DNA from: Nereocystis luetkeana
Taxonomy: Eukaryota; Sar; Phaeophyceae; Laminariales; Laminariaceae
DNA: 64,000 nt
Assembly: GCA_031213475.1 (NCBI GenBank)
Contig: JARUPZ010000036.1
Span: 3,162,001 to 3,226,000 of the forward strand
Reading direction: 5' to 3'
Position 1 is the stretch's first letter. The number at the start of each line of letters is the position of its first letter. The translations under genes and the position numbers were made by a program. Of this stretch, positions 52,247 to 62,007 are shown one piece after another. The notes beneath the pieces were generated by a model. It was not told the origin of the DNA, searched no databases, and saw only the letters and a program-made list of their open reading frames with translations.

Positions 52247-55200
52247 GCAGGCAGACAGACAGACAGACAGACAGACAGACAGGCAGGCAGGCAGAAAGAC
52301 AGACAAACACACAGACAAAACAGACACACAGACAAACAGACAGACAGACAGACAGAACGACGGGCATACAAGACAGGCAGAAAACACAGACGAACGAGCG
52401 GACGCACCGACGGACAGACAGACAGACAGACAGACAGGCAGACAGACGAATATACAATCCGCAGGAGAAGGTATTCGACGGGGGAGGGTGGCCAGGAGGG
52501 GAGAAGCAGGAGGGGAGGGGAGGGGGAAGGAGAGGGTTGGGGGATGGAGGGGAGGTTTACTTTCATACCGTGAATGGCCGTAGTCATATGACGGAAGGAG
52601 GCTGGGAGGAGGGAATTCGAAGGGGGGGGGGGGTTGGCGGGGAGGGGAGGGGTGCACTCATGTCACGTACCACATAGACCTTCGCATCCCTACAATGCCG
52701 GGACGGAGCACGTCGGGTTTTCACCGACCAGGCAGGGGCATTGCTTGCTTGCACCAAGCGCGAAGCGAAACGTGACGCGTGTCAAAACGGAGAGTTCGCA
52801 TGAAGGGTGAGCTGCATCCCGCAATACAAGCAGCACCTGCGAGGCGGGTCTTCTTGCTTGTATAGAGGACAGCGCCCAATGAATACGTTTGTTCTCGGTC
52901 GTGGCTACCTCCAGGCACAGAGGGGGGGGCTTTAAGCTCGTTTTCGATATCGCACGGTACATGATAAAATATTTGTTTCAGCTATTCCTCTCAAGCCCTT
53001 GCACCGGCGTTTCTTTCGGGGGGGGGGGGGAACGCTTGTAAATAGTGTGGGGTATATACGTTTAGCACTACAGCAGAACCAGCGGCAGTACTGAAACAAA
53101 AGGGACACACAACAAGTACTTCAATAAAAACTCGACGGAAAACTACAGTAAATCTTCAATAGGCTACTGCAGTAAATCTTCAATAGGCTACTGCTGTAGT
53201 CTCCAATAGGCTACTGCTGTAGTCTCCAATAGGCTACTGCTGTAGTCTCCAATAGGCTACTGCTGTAGTCTCCAATAGGCTACTGCTGTAGTCTCCAATA
53301 GGCTACTGCTGTAGTCTCCAATAGGCTACTGCTGTAGTTTCCAATAGGCTACTGCTGTAGTCTCCAATGGGCTACTGCTGTAGTCTCCAATAGGCTACTG
53401 CTGTAGTCTCCAATAGGCTACTGTTGTAGTCTCCAATAGGCTACTGCTGTAGTCTCCACTAGGCTACTGCTGTAGTCTCCAATAGGCTACTGCTGTAGTC
53501 TCCAATAGGCTACTGCTGTAGTCTCCAATAGGCTACTGCTGTAGTCTCCAATAGACTACTGCAGATGCTCTTCTTCCTGCTCTCGAACCTCACAAAAGAG
53601 TCCCACAAAGAGAACTTCGACTAAATATCGATGGAAACCTACTGAAAACCTCCAATAGGCTACTGTAGTCTCCAGTAGGCTACTGCAGTATTCTTCTTCC
53701 CGCCCGTGACTCTCACCTTCAACCCTGCCCGCCCTCAGGTCTCGGACAGTACCCGCGACCTCCCTCAGCCCGCCGTGGCTGCCACTCACGATGCTCCAGG
53801 CAGCTGCGGAGGAAGGTTCGCCATCTGGTCTTCCATCAGCGAGACTAGCGGAGATACTACCACCTGTAGGTAGGCACAACATAATAATCGGGGGGGGGGC
53901 GGGGGGGGGGGGGGGGGGGGGGTGTATTCGCTCGTTGCTCTCCTTTGTTGTTGGACCGTCGACCACGCATCCGTTTCGAGGCGGAGGGGGGGAGAGGGGG
54001 GGGGGGGGGGGGCGTAGTCATTCGTTGCTTGCCTTAGTCATTTTGATCACGCATCCCTTTCGAGACGGAGCAGCGGGTGGCGGGGGGGGGGGAGGAGGGG
54101 GGGGGCGTACTCATTTGTTGCTTGCCGCGGTCGTTTGACCATTGAGCACGCATCCCTTTCGAGACGGAGCAGGGGGAGTTGTCGAAAGTATGGAGGGGGG
54201 GGGGGGGGGGGGGGGGGGCGGGTTCTCTAACGCCGAACGAGCGACTGATACTGGGTAAACCGTTGGGCCACACAACCACTTGGAGTTAGGGTGGCGTCAT
54301 CTTTGAAGTACTGCTGTACTGTCCGTAGGATCACAGGACCGGGAACAAGTACAAAAAAAGGTAACATCAACAACACACCTCTACCCCCACCACCAGCGAC
54401 AACAACAACAACACGTATGCATACCAACAACGACAACAGCAATACTGGCAACAACAAAACCACCGATATCAACACCAAAAAACATCGCCCCCACCACCAC
54501 CACCACCACTATCAACGAAAAAACAGAAACACCACCAACATGACCGAAAAAAAACAACAACAGCACCAACACCAAACCGCCACTACTACTGCACTGTAAG
54601 AAAGCACTCGTTGGACAATAGAAATTTGGTCGGCGTGGAACGCTACCGGGGGTCACCAAAACACAAAATGACTTTGACGGCAGTCTTACGCTTCACGTGA
54701 TCAGTCCCATATGCTCTACGGGTACTGCTGTAATAGCACGCGGCCATATGAACATGTACGTACGGCACCAATGGGATTCGGACGATATCGTGTGAGTGTA
54801 TGACTTTTATAGGTCGAGGGAGCTCGCAATCAACGAATATTCTGGGCCGAAAAAACCTTATCGGACCTTGCAGACATTCCGGACAGAGTGTATATGTACC
54901 TCGTGAAACGCCACTACCGTAGTAGGACCTAAGTAGGACCTGCTTCTTCTGAGGCCAATACTACTAACAATATCTTCATTACCTGAGCACTACGAATGCA
55001 TGCCCAATACATAGATATACTTCGTATAGACATATATATATATATATATAGGTACATAGATATATTTATATGTACCCCCCTGCCGGAAAAAAAAAAAGAA
55101 GCCGATTTTTTTTTTTTTTTTTAAAGGTCGCTCAATTAAACCCCGGCCTTAAGAAAACGAAAAAAAGTTGGATCAAACCAACGGAACCGGGCACCAATCT

Positions 55201-55677
55201 GACCGGTACCGTAAGACACGTTGGTGCTCTAACTAGAAGTACAAATCGGCGCTTATATTGCCAGTCACAGAGGTAGATAGTTGCTCGGCTGAGGATCCCG
55301 CCCCCCCCCACCCCCCCTAATCTGCCAGTTTTTTTTTACAACAAAAACGCTATCCCCGTTACCATAGACGGTCCTCGTAGTTTCGCACAGAGTCAAAGTT
55401 CGCTACCACCACGTCCCTAATTTAAGGGCGGTTTAGCTCAAGTATTGAGGTACAAAGCGCTCTTATATTTTCGGACAGAGCTTACCGTTATGCCCGGAAG
55501 AAGGAGAGCCGGTAGCTGATAGGCCAGACTCTTTCCTGTCCCCGTGGCCAAGACAAGCAAGCTCGGCAAGCCCGCCATGGCCCTCTCCACCCCCCACTCC
55601 TGCCCCTCCCGAAACGCCTCGTGGCCGAACACCCGGCGCAACGCGGAGGCCGCGGTCAGGGGACCATCCTCTTCTAT
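49314..55677 (-). CDS. RECQL4: RecQ-family helicase, RECQL4-like, partial, with frame breaks
   Basis: Family role: ATP-dependent 3'-5' DNA helicase acting in replication and repair. Exons 55486-55677, 53717-53863, 51980-52150, 50385-50547 and 49314-49622 carry the RecQ motifs in order: FREGQ (motif 0), ATGTGKSLAYQLPALL (I), VVVSPLVSLMEDQ (Ia), [20 protein letters not shown] (II), VLALTATASKA (III), a motif-IV region with VVVYVWRQ, and VVVATVAFGLGVDMREIRG with HFDMPKSIENYVQ (V). The segments SHNFRP-Y-LR and VVATVAFG-G-D are closest to RECQL4. Motif VI and the C-terminus are missing, presumably across the gap or lost. Two of the five exons cannot be read in one frame (see their entries). So this is a decaying copy or a locally inaccurate sequence. 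The 5' start is unresolved and the gene may be continuous with the GRF-SAP exons upstream. Confidence 0.87.
49685..49965 (-). repeat. cluster of family A 3' ends
   Basis: Three minus-strand copies, each opening with poly(G) or a G-rich run and TACTCGATATCATGCATG-like sequence, at about 49685, 49748 and 49850. The last extends to CCGGGACGGAGAAAGTCGGG. Confidence 0.75.
50280..50345. repeat. (CCA/CAACAC)n simple repeat
   Basis: ACCACC followed by CACCAACA repeats, next to a ~30-bp poly(C) run at about 50248, in the RecQ intron after motif III. Confidence 0.85.
50385..50547 (-). CDS. RECQL4: RecQ exon, motif III
   Basis: MLRPRSVLALTATASKAVVA then GSWDRPNLDVRVLRASSDD. TATA and the S-W-D-R-P-N-L segment are RecQ hallmarks. 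Acceptor TTGTTCAG/ATG, donor GATG/GTGAGT, phase 1. Confidence 0.94.
50800..51040 (-). repeat. family A copy
   Basis: Poly(G) then ATTGATGTCATGCATGGCCG ... to GAACCGCTTGTGTAGGCGG. Confidence 0.78.
51255..51630 (+). repeat. family A, best full-length copy
   Basis: From ATGATCGTATCACGCACCGG through TTGCTGTCTCTGGAAATG, CTCACCCTTCATGCGACTC and GCATTGTAGCGATGCG to CATGAGATCGAGTACATCTC and CGAGTACACCCCCC. A useful reference for the family. Confidence 0.88.
51980..52150 (-). CDS. RECQL4: RecQ exon, motif II (DEAH box)
   Basis: 57 codons: VLFMSPEKLCSPSFRRL, then [20 protein letters not shown] and FRPSYLRLGQALD. Acceptor GTCTGCAG/GTG, where the upstream polypyrimidine tract is a (CTGT)n array; donor TTAGAC/GTGAGT. 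Confidence 0.94.
52158..52450. repeat. (CAGA)n array beside RecQ motif-II exon
   Basis: Third CTGT/CAGA locus. On the RecQ sense strand it is (CTGT)n and reaches to within 15 bp of the exon acceptor, taking the place of a normal polypyrimidine tract. Confidence 0.95.
52553..52935 (-). repeat. family A copies (short and long)
   Basis: A ~40-bp 3' fragment (52553-52592) and a ~280-bp copy (52655-52935) that begins near GTGCACTCATGTCACG and is truncated at GTGGCTACCTCCAGG. Confidence 0.8.
53150..53570. repeat. 23-bp minisatellite, ~18 units
   Basis: Unit CAATAGGCTACTGCTGTAGTCTC (shown only for identification) with few substitutions. Each unit contains the short dyad CTACTGC/TGTAG. The array lies in the RecQ intron about 150 bp past the motif-Ia exon; diverged units continue to 53690. 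Confidence 0.95.
53717..53863 (-). CDS. RECQL4: RecQ exon, motif Ia, with internal frame break
   Basis: 147 nt between good sites (acceptor CTACAG/GTG, donor GAAG/GTGAGA). The first 24 codons read VVVSPLVSLMEDQMANLPPQ LPGA, then an in-frame TGA occurs at 53786-53788. One base over, the frame reopens as IVSGSHGGLREVAGTVRDLR AGRVE, which continues the family alignment without a gap. The exon length is a multiple of three and its neighbours need phase 0, so a second compensating shift near the 3' end is implied. Confidence 0.8.
53920..54175 (-). repeat. three successive family B copies separated by poly(G)
   Basis: Copies at about 53920-53988, 54013-54076 and 54103-54172 each open with a G run and GTACTCATTTGTTGCTTGCC-like sequence and end CATCCCTTTCGAGACGGAG. 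Confidence 0.82.
54176..55485. other. RecQ intron between motif I and motif Ia (part)
   Basis: Contains a poly(G) run (54195), CAACAA/CACCAC simple sequence (54360-54590) and a (TA)n run near 55035. No exon recognised. Confidence 0.6.
55486..55677 (-). CDS. RECQL4: RecQ exon, motifs 0 and I (Walker A)
   Basis: 64 codons readable: IEEDGPLTAASALRRVFGHE, AFREGQEWGVERAMAG, then ATGTGKSLAYQLPALLLPG. Donor ATAACG/GTAAGC. The true 5' boundary lies in a GGA/GAG-rich stretch upstream and could not be fixed. Confidence 0.88.
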
Positions 55678-55689
55678 CCCTCCCCTCCC

Positions 55690-55885
55690 TCCTCCCCCTC
55701 CTCCTCCTCCTCCTTCTTCTTTTCCTTCTTCCTCCCCTTAATATCATCACCATCATCATCATCATCACCATCATCCTCATCATCATCAATCTCAGCATCT
55801 TCATCATCATCATCATCACCATCACCACCGCCATAACCTTCATCGCTATCGATTTCATCATCATCATCATCATCATCATCATCGG
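55690..55885. repeat. (ATC)n and (TCC)n simple-sequence block
   Basis: CATCAT runs (55738-55885) next to TCC runs (55680-55735). On the minus strand one frame reads a long Asp/Glu run that begins at an ATG at 56049-56051, so it could be an acidic coding segment or an intronic microsatellite. The frame into the RecQ exon does not continue directly. Confidence 0.75.
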
Positions 55886-56000
55886 GATCGGCGGCGGAAC
55901 TTGCTGCGGCGGGATCGCTACCGGTCCGCCTGCACAAGCGGCTGCTCCTCCTTCCACCGCTAGTGGCCGCTTCTTTGGGCGCTCTCTTGGAAACGCCTAC

Positions 56001-56063
56001 CCCCCAACCCCTCTGTCGGAAAGCTTCCGCCTTTTGCAAACCCGGGTGCATCGTTTGCTAAGC
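56001..56063 (-). CDS. candidate linking exon with basic NLS-like motif
   Basis: A strong acceptor CTTTCCTTTGACAG/G opens LSKRCTRVCKRRKLSDRGVG before GGGG/GTAGGC. It accepts phase 2, which the acidic exon ending at 56283 would deliver, and leaves phase 2. If used, it ties the GRF-SAP exons to the RecQ exons. Unproven. Confidence 0.35.
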
Positions 56064-56278
56064 CTGTCAAAGGAAAGCGTAGAGAGAGGAAAAAAACGGG
56101 GGGGTGGCAGAGGAGTGGGGCGGGGGGAGTGGGAGGCAAAGTGAGGTCTGCCAAAGGCCTTGACGACTAACATCGGCGTTTGGGAGGAAACCTGACCTTT
56201 GATGAAAAACGCCTACATATTGTCATTTCGTCCGCCGACTAAACAAACGAAGACTATCGGGTGCCAGGTAAGGTACCT

Positions 56279-56679
56279 TTACCTTGTGGTCTCCCCCGCG
56301 TCGTCCGAGCCGACACCTTCGGAATCGGAGTCGCTGCCGTCGCCCCCCACCTCCTCCTCCTCCTCCTCCTCGCCACTGGACTCCACAAGGCTCGCCCACG
56401 CCGGCTCCCCTACCCCCTCCCCCTCCCCTTCGTCTCCCTCCTTCTCCCCCTCCTCCTCGTCCTCCCTCCCCTCTCCTTCTTCCTCTTCCCCCTCTCCCCC
56501 TCCCCCCCCCCCCGCCCCCCTCCCTGCCTTCCCTTCCTCCTCTTCCTCCTTCTTTTGCCCCCCTCCCCCCCTCCCCTTCCCCTCCTCTTGCTCCACCCCG
56601 GCCCCCCGTCGCGGAGCCTTAACGCCCAGCCGCCTCGATCTTTTGGCGGGGTATGGTGCACCGTGTTCGCCCGCTGCCA

Positions 56680-56711
<32 letters not shown>

Positions 56712-57337
56712 CCCTCTGCCGACGTCGCCGGCTCCGTCCTCTCGGTTCGCGTCCCGGCCTCCGCCCCGGTCCTCGCCGCGGCTGTCCACACCGATGCCGT
56801 TGGCTTCACCGTTGAAATTAGTACCGTTGAGGCTACCGTTGACGCTTCCAACGGTCTCTTTTCACCCCGACCCTCACCATCAACATCACCATCATCATCG
56901 CCACCATCGTCATCATCCCCAACCACCGCCGACTCCCCTACCCCTCCCTCCCCCCCACCCTCTCCAGTCGCAACCGCCGCCACCGCCGCTGCAGTCGGTG
57001 CAGTCGGTGCAGTCGCGCCCCCCAAGGTGTTCGGGGCGGGGGCGTGGGACGCCGAAGGCTTGTCGGCGAAAGCGAACTCGAACTCAGAACCGGACCCGGA
57101 ATCAAAACCAGAATCGGAAGCGGAACCAGATTCGGAATCAGAACTAGAATCCTCGCGGGGTTCGGCGTTTTCCTTATCGTTCTTGGGATCAATCTTGGGA
57201 TCGTTCCTGGGATCGTTCTCGGTACCGTTCTCGGTACCGTTCTGGGTAACGTTCTGCGGATCATTCTTGACATCGTTGTCGTCAAAGGCTACGCAGGCGG
57301 TCGCGGAGGATTCCAATTCGGCGTTTGCGTGCTCCAC
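56279..57337 (-). CDS. GRF-SAP gene, acidic exon (stop or donor at its end)
   Basis: VEHANAELESSATACVAFDD, then Asn/Asp/Glu-rich sequence, a KRSRR cluster and long Glu/Gly runs to DSDSEGVGSDDAGETTR. Acceptor CCTAAAAG/GTG. Spliced coding would end at 56283 in phase 2. Confidence 0.75.
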
Positions 57338-60300
57338 CTTTTAGGTTTTGTTCCGTTTTTTGCGGCGGCGGCGGGGGGGGGAGGGGAGGGGGGAAGGGGC
57401 ATGGGGAGCGGGGAATAGAGAGAGACATATTGGAGGGGGGGGGGGGGGGGGAGTGGGAATGGGGAAAGGGTGAGGGCTGGAGTGGGGGGTGGGTGGGAGT
57501 AGGCGGGGGGCGAGGGGTGGCTGTAGAAGCCGGCGGCTATATACCGCTTATTTTTGGTTTTGGTGCACGGTAATCTATCTCCGAATCCTGGGACATTTCC
57601 ACTTCCAAAAAAAAAAACTCAATGTTTTAAAACAAGCCCCCAACTTCCAAAAAAGCAGGCTGATTACTGCCCCAGTCCGGCGACCATTTATACCTGGTAC
57701 AAAAACTCCGTCAAAACAGGGGACCGACACCCCCCCCCCCCCTCTCCCCTTCAATAGTCATACGACTACGGCTGTGCACGATATCGAGTACACCCTCCGC
57801 CCCCCCCCCCCCCCCTCCACCTTTTCCTCTTCCTCCTCTTCCTCCTCCCCGACCTCTCACCAGTCGCTTGACGAGATCATCCTTCTTTCCTCCGCTCGTC
57901 AGCCGCCGCTTCTTCAGCTCCTTCGGTGTCAACAACAACAACAACAACAACAGCAAAAAGTGTAGGGGTGGCATAGGGCAGTAGGGGTGAGATCCATTCA
58001 CGACTATCAGTATCAGTAGTAACTGTTGTTGCCGAGCCATGACAAGGTAGATGAGGCGTTTTGGGGGCATCCTTTTATGGCTGACCGGGGGGCTAGCGAG
58101 GCTTAATACATCCGTTCTGGCCAGGCGTAAAACATCCATTCCGTTATTTTTCCTTCTCTCCAAAGTTCGTGGGGGGTGGGAGGGGGGGGGGTATTTTATT
58201 TTGGATCATAGTTTCTAATTTTTCGTCCAGTTTTGCATTGTCGGGCTCCTGAAAAAGACCAAATCCCTTGGGTGTTCTATATTCCACGCACACAGTAAGG
58301 CCCAAAAAACAAAAAGAGTGCTCGCGCAAGTACTTATTACCATAAAAAACAACGAAATATGTTGAATGCCATATATAGCGTATAGCACATACCTGGACGT
58401 TTCCGCGGAGATAAGTTCGAAAACGTACAAAAATATCACAAAACGGTCAATATACCAGGTAGTGTGTACCGCCGAAATGATTACAAGCCTAGACGGGGCT
58501 ACTCAACTACTATTACTAATTGCGATCCGTGTTTCAACCTATTTTTGCAGTCCCATTCTCAAATACTAATTGCAGTCCCATTTATCGACTACTATACGCA
58601 GGCAATCCCATCTCTCCATAGGCCGCTCTGGGTGTGACTACCAAGTCCCGACGGCCCTACAGTTCCGTCCAGACTGGGGTTACGTTAAAAAAAAAAAAAA
58701 ATGGGGTTATTAGGTCAGCCGCCGTTGGGGTTTCTATTAGAGTGGCGTATACGACGATGTCCACCTCGCCCCCACCCTGCCATACTTGAAAAAAAAAAAA
58801 AAAAAAGTTGCTCCAAAGCAATAATGATATATAGCGTCAGTTGTAGCTGCGATGCCGTTGCTTCCATTATTGAAAAACCGCCGCGGTAAACATTCGGCAG
58901 TTGTTTCCCTGCGCTGCTACTGCTATTATTGCCCCCACGCAATCGTGATAAGAATGTTTACCAATCTGTCCCGAAATATAGCGATCGTGTGTACACTAAT
59001 ATTCATTGTGAAAGATAATTATATTTTGGGCCAGAGTGGTTTGTCCTGAAAGGGTTAGTGGTGGATATACAATTAATATTTCCTTTTTCGGTTCCCCCCC
59101 CTCCTCCTACGCCCCCCTTAAGGCCATGCATGATATCGAGTACACCCCCCCCCCCCCCCCCTCCCTTCCCGCCTCCCGAGTGCACAGGCGTGTCTTGAAT
59201 CTATAAAGCCCGGACAGAAGAAGTATTACGAGATACCAGGAACCGAGGGCGTGTTGCCGCTGTCCTTGTTGTTATCGGTGTTGTTATCGGTGATGATGAG
59301 GTTGCTGCTGCTGTTGTTTTTGCTGTTGTTGTTGTTGTTGTTGTTGTTGTTGTCGGTGCTGTTGTTCTGTCCAGGCCGCGGGTACAAGACAGCACCAGCG
59401 TGGCCACACGCTCCAACAACTCTGAACTACTACTGTGGACGGAAAACAGAAGGAGAAAAAAACACATTCAGGAAAAACACACACACACACACGCAACAAA
59501 ACGTATGAATCGAGCCCCCAGAAAGGAAAACTTGCAGAACGAACAAAAAACTCAGCATGCGTACGGAATATACGCGCAGTGTAACGAAGCACCTTTTTAA
59601 GCTCTGGGATGGGGAGCTTCGAGAAGGTCTTGGTCCACACCGCGCCCTTGCGCTGCCTCCACTGCTCCTTGGACTCCTCCAGCGTCAGCTCCGACAGGAC
59701 TAGAGCCGGGTTATCTTCGGCCCACATGAAGAAGTCGCACCCTTCGCCTGTCGGTTCGGCAGTGGGTTTCGTTCGGGGGGGGCGGTGGCGGTGTGTGGGC
59801 AGATGGGGGGGGGGGGAGGGGGGTTGGTACTTACATTTGTTTATTTATTGCTCTTCCCATTTATCTTCTTCGTCCTTCTATTCTCTCTACCTCCAAGTAT
59901 TAGTCAGAAACTCAGATCCGGGGGGGGGGTCACGTATTATAGCAGCCCCCCCCCCCCCCACACACACACACACACACACTACGGCTCGTACCTCTCTCTC
60001 TCTCTCTCTCCCTCATCTCTCTCTCCCTCATCCTAACAACAGCCGTAACGCAGCTCTGGAGGGTCACATAGCAGGCATCCACCCCCCCACCACCCCCGAC
60101 TACGGTTCGTGCCTTCATTTTGACCGTGAGAAGATGTCAACCATCTCTTCCCACGTTGACTCGCGCTGGTACTGGTACTGGAAGAAACATCCTGAGCTGT
60201 TTCCATTGCCGTACTTCGCCGTGCCCATTGCCGGATGCAACTATTTTTCTATTTTTAGATGGCGCCATATGTTGAACGTACGTATTGCGTAAAGAGTGCA

Positions 60301-61965
60301 GTGCGTGCGCTCTCGGGAGGCATGCCGTTAATATATCCGAGCATGCAAAGTCCGCATTGTGGGTTTCGAAGTGTTGAATATATTGGCGTGTTGTGCTTGC
60401 GCTCTTGGAGGCATTCCGTTTATTATTTCCGAGCGATAGTTGAGGTATATGGGGGGTGGAATACAATGGGGGTTCGTTGGGGTGTGGGCTCTTGGCGGCT
60501 ATTTACGGGGGACCATAGTAAATACCAGTAGGACCTACGGTACAGACAAAAAAAACTAAATATTTCCCTATTTTTATCAACACTATTTTGTCCTATTTGC
60601 TATGGTCCCCCGAGATAGGACACACAGCGTGATAGGTGGTAGATTATTGGGCAATCTGCAGTAGCATTGGCCTACTGCTTAGATCGGCGCGATGTATTCG
60701 TGAGGCTCGTTGGGTCCTTCCACGTCAATTTTCAGTTCGTTCGGTGTTACGCCATTTCTCGTGGTATTTCAACCGAACCAATGAAGCGCCGTCTTAACGC
60801 AAACAAAAATTGTTATAACTCTTCTCGTTTGGCGCTACAATATCAAATACCGGTATCAGCCACTATCAATATCATCGCTGTCAAGGTCTTGACCTCGCGT
60901 CAATGATGCGGGCGGCGTTAGGCGCATAACCTTGTATACATACAAACAGTAGTGCTGATCCCTCTCGTATAGTGCCGATATGCACGCGCCAGCCAATAAT
61001 ACCGGCACTACATATGGTGGCGACCAACCGGCACTAATTACTCCGCATAATTACCACACCGGTTAATCCCATCTGCGCCACGCGGTTTTACAGGCACTAT
61101 GGCGGGCAGACCGGCATTGCTCAGCCCGCACTTTGAAAGGACAGACCACTACGATTAACACTACTGTATCAACACCGTCTCCTATTAATAAAAAAATATA
61201 AACATAAAAAAAACAACCAATGAAAAAAGAAAAAAGAAAAATACATACTATTCAATGCTGTAAAGTATAAAAATAAAAAGATAAAATACAAAACATACAA
61301 AAAACACATACCTGGTACGTAACATCAATAACAAAAAAACTACTATTGGTACTGCAACCTGTAACTCGAGACATCAACGAATGATTTTCACCCACCATCT
61401 TACACCCTATACCACTCTGTCGCCGAAATATAAATCCCCTATACAAATTAACGTTCAATCGAAAAGGTTATTATATTCTGGGACGTAGTGTGTACCAGCC
61501 ATGCTATCACAACTTCACCCGCCTTGTAGGATTGCTGGCGTATTTGCAATACTGGCTTCAACGCACCTCAAAGGAGACTACAGACTGACTACGGTGCCTA
61601 TTGCGGGGGACCCTAGTTAACAGGACCTATGGTGTACATAAAAACCTATATATTTAACCATTTTTACTAACAATATTTGGTCCCGTTAACTATGGCCCCC
61701 CGTAATAGGAGTAAAGCAGAGTGCGACAGAACCAACTGCGTGCAAGTTTCGCGACCAAATTACTTGATTTCAGTGTAGGATGGAAATGCACCCACCTTTC
61801 GTGTGGGGTGTAAACCAGTGTGGGGTGCAAGTTAAACCCTTTAAGAACTGCAGCCCCGTTCGAGGCACAAGCCACTCAAATCCTAAAAGGGCCAAGTTCA
61901 ATATAAAAATAACATTGAGGATATACCTGATAGTATATACATATATATTATATATTATATATACC

Positions 61966-62007
<42 letters not shown>

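Noticed and set aside
53150..53570. CRISPR-like array
   Set aside because: Units are contiguous 23-bp tandem copies without variable spacers, in eukaryotic intronic DNA.
55674..56051. Acidic frame starting with ATG (HPGLQKAEAFRQRGWGV, then a long Asp run) as the RecQ N-terminus
   Set aside because: Not excluded, but it is preceded by an in-frame TAG, ends in a TAG before the helicase and sits on an (ATC)n microsatellite. Kept only as an alternative 5' exon.
60137..61140. Short frames around 60.1-61.1 kb
   Set aside because: None has splice support or a recognisable motif; the region is intronic for the GRF-SAP gene.
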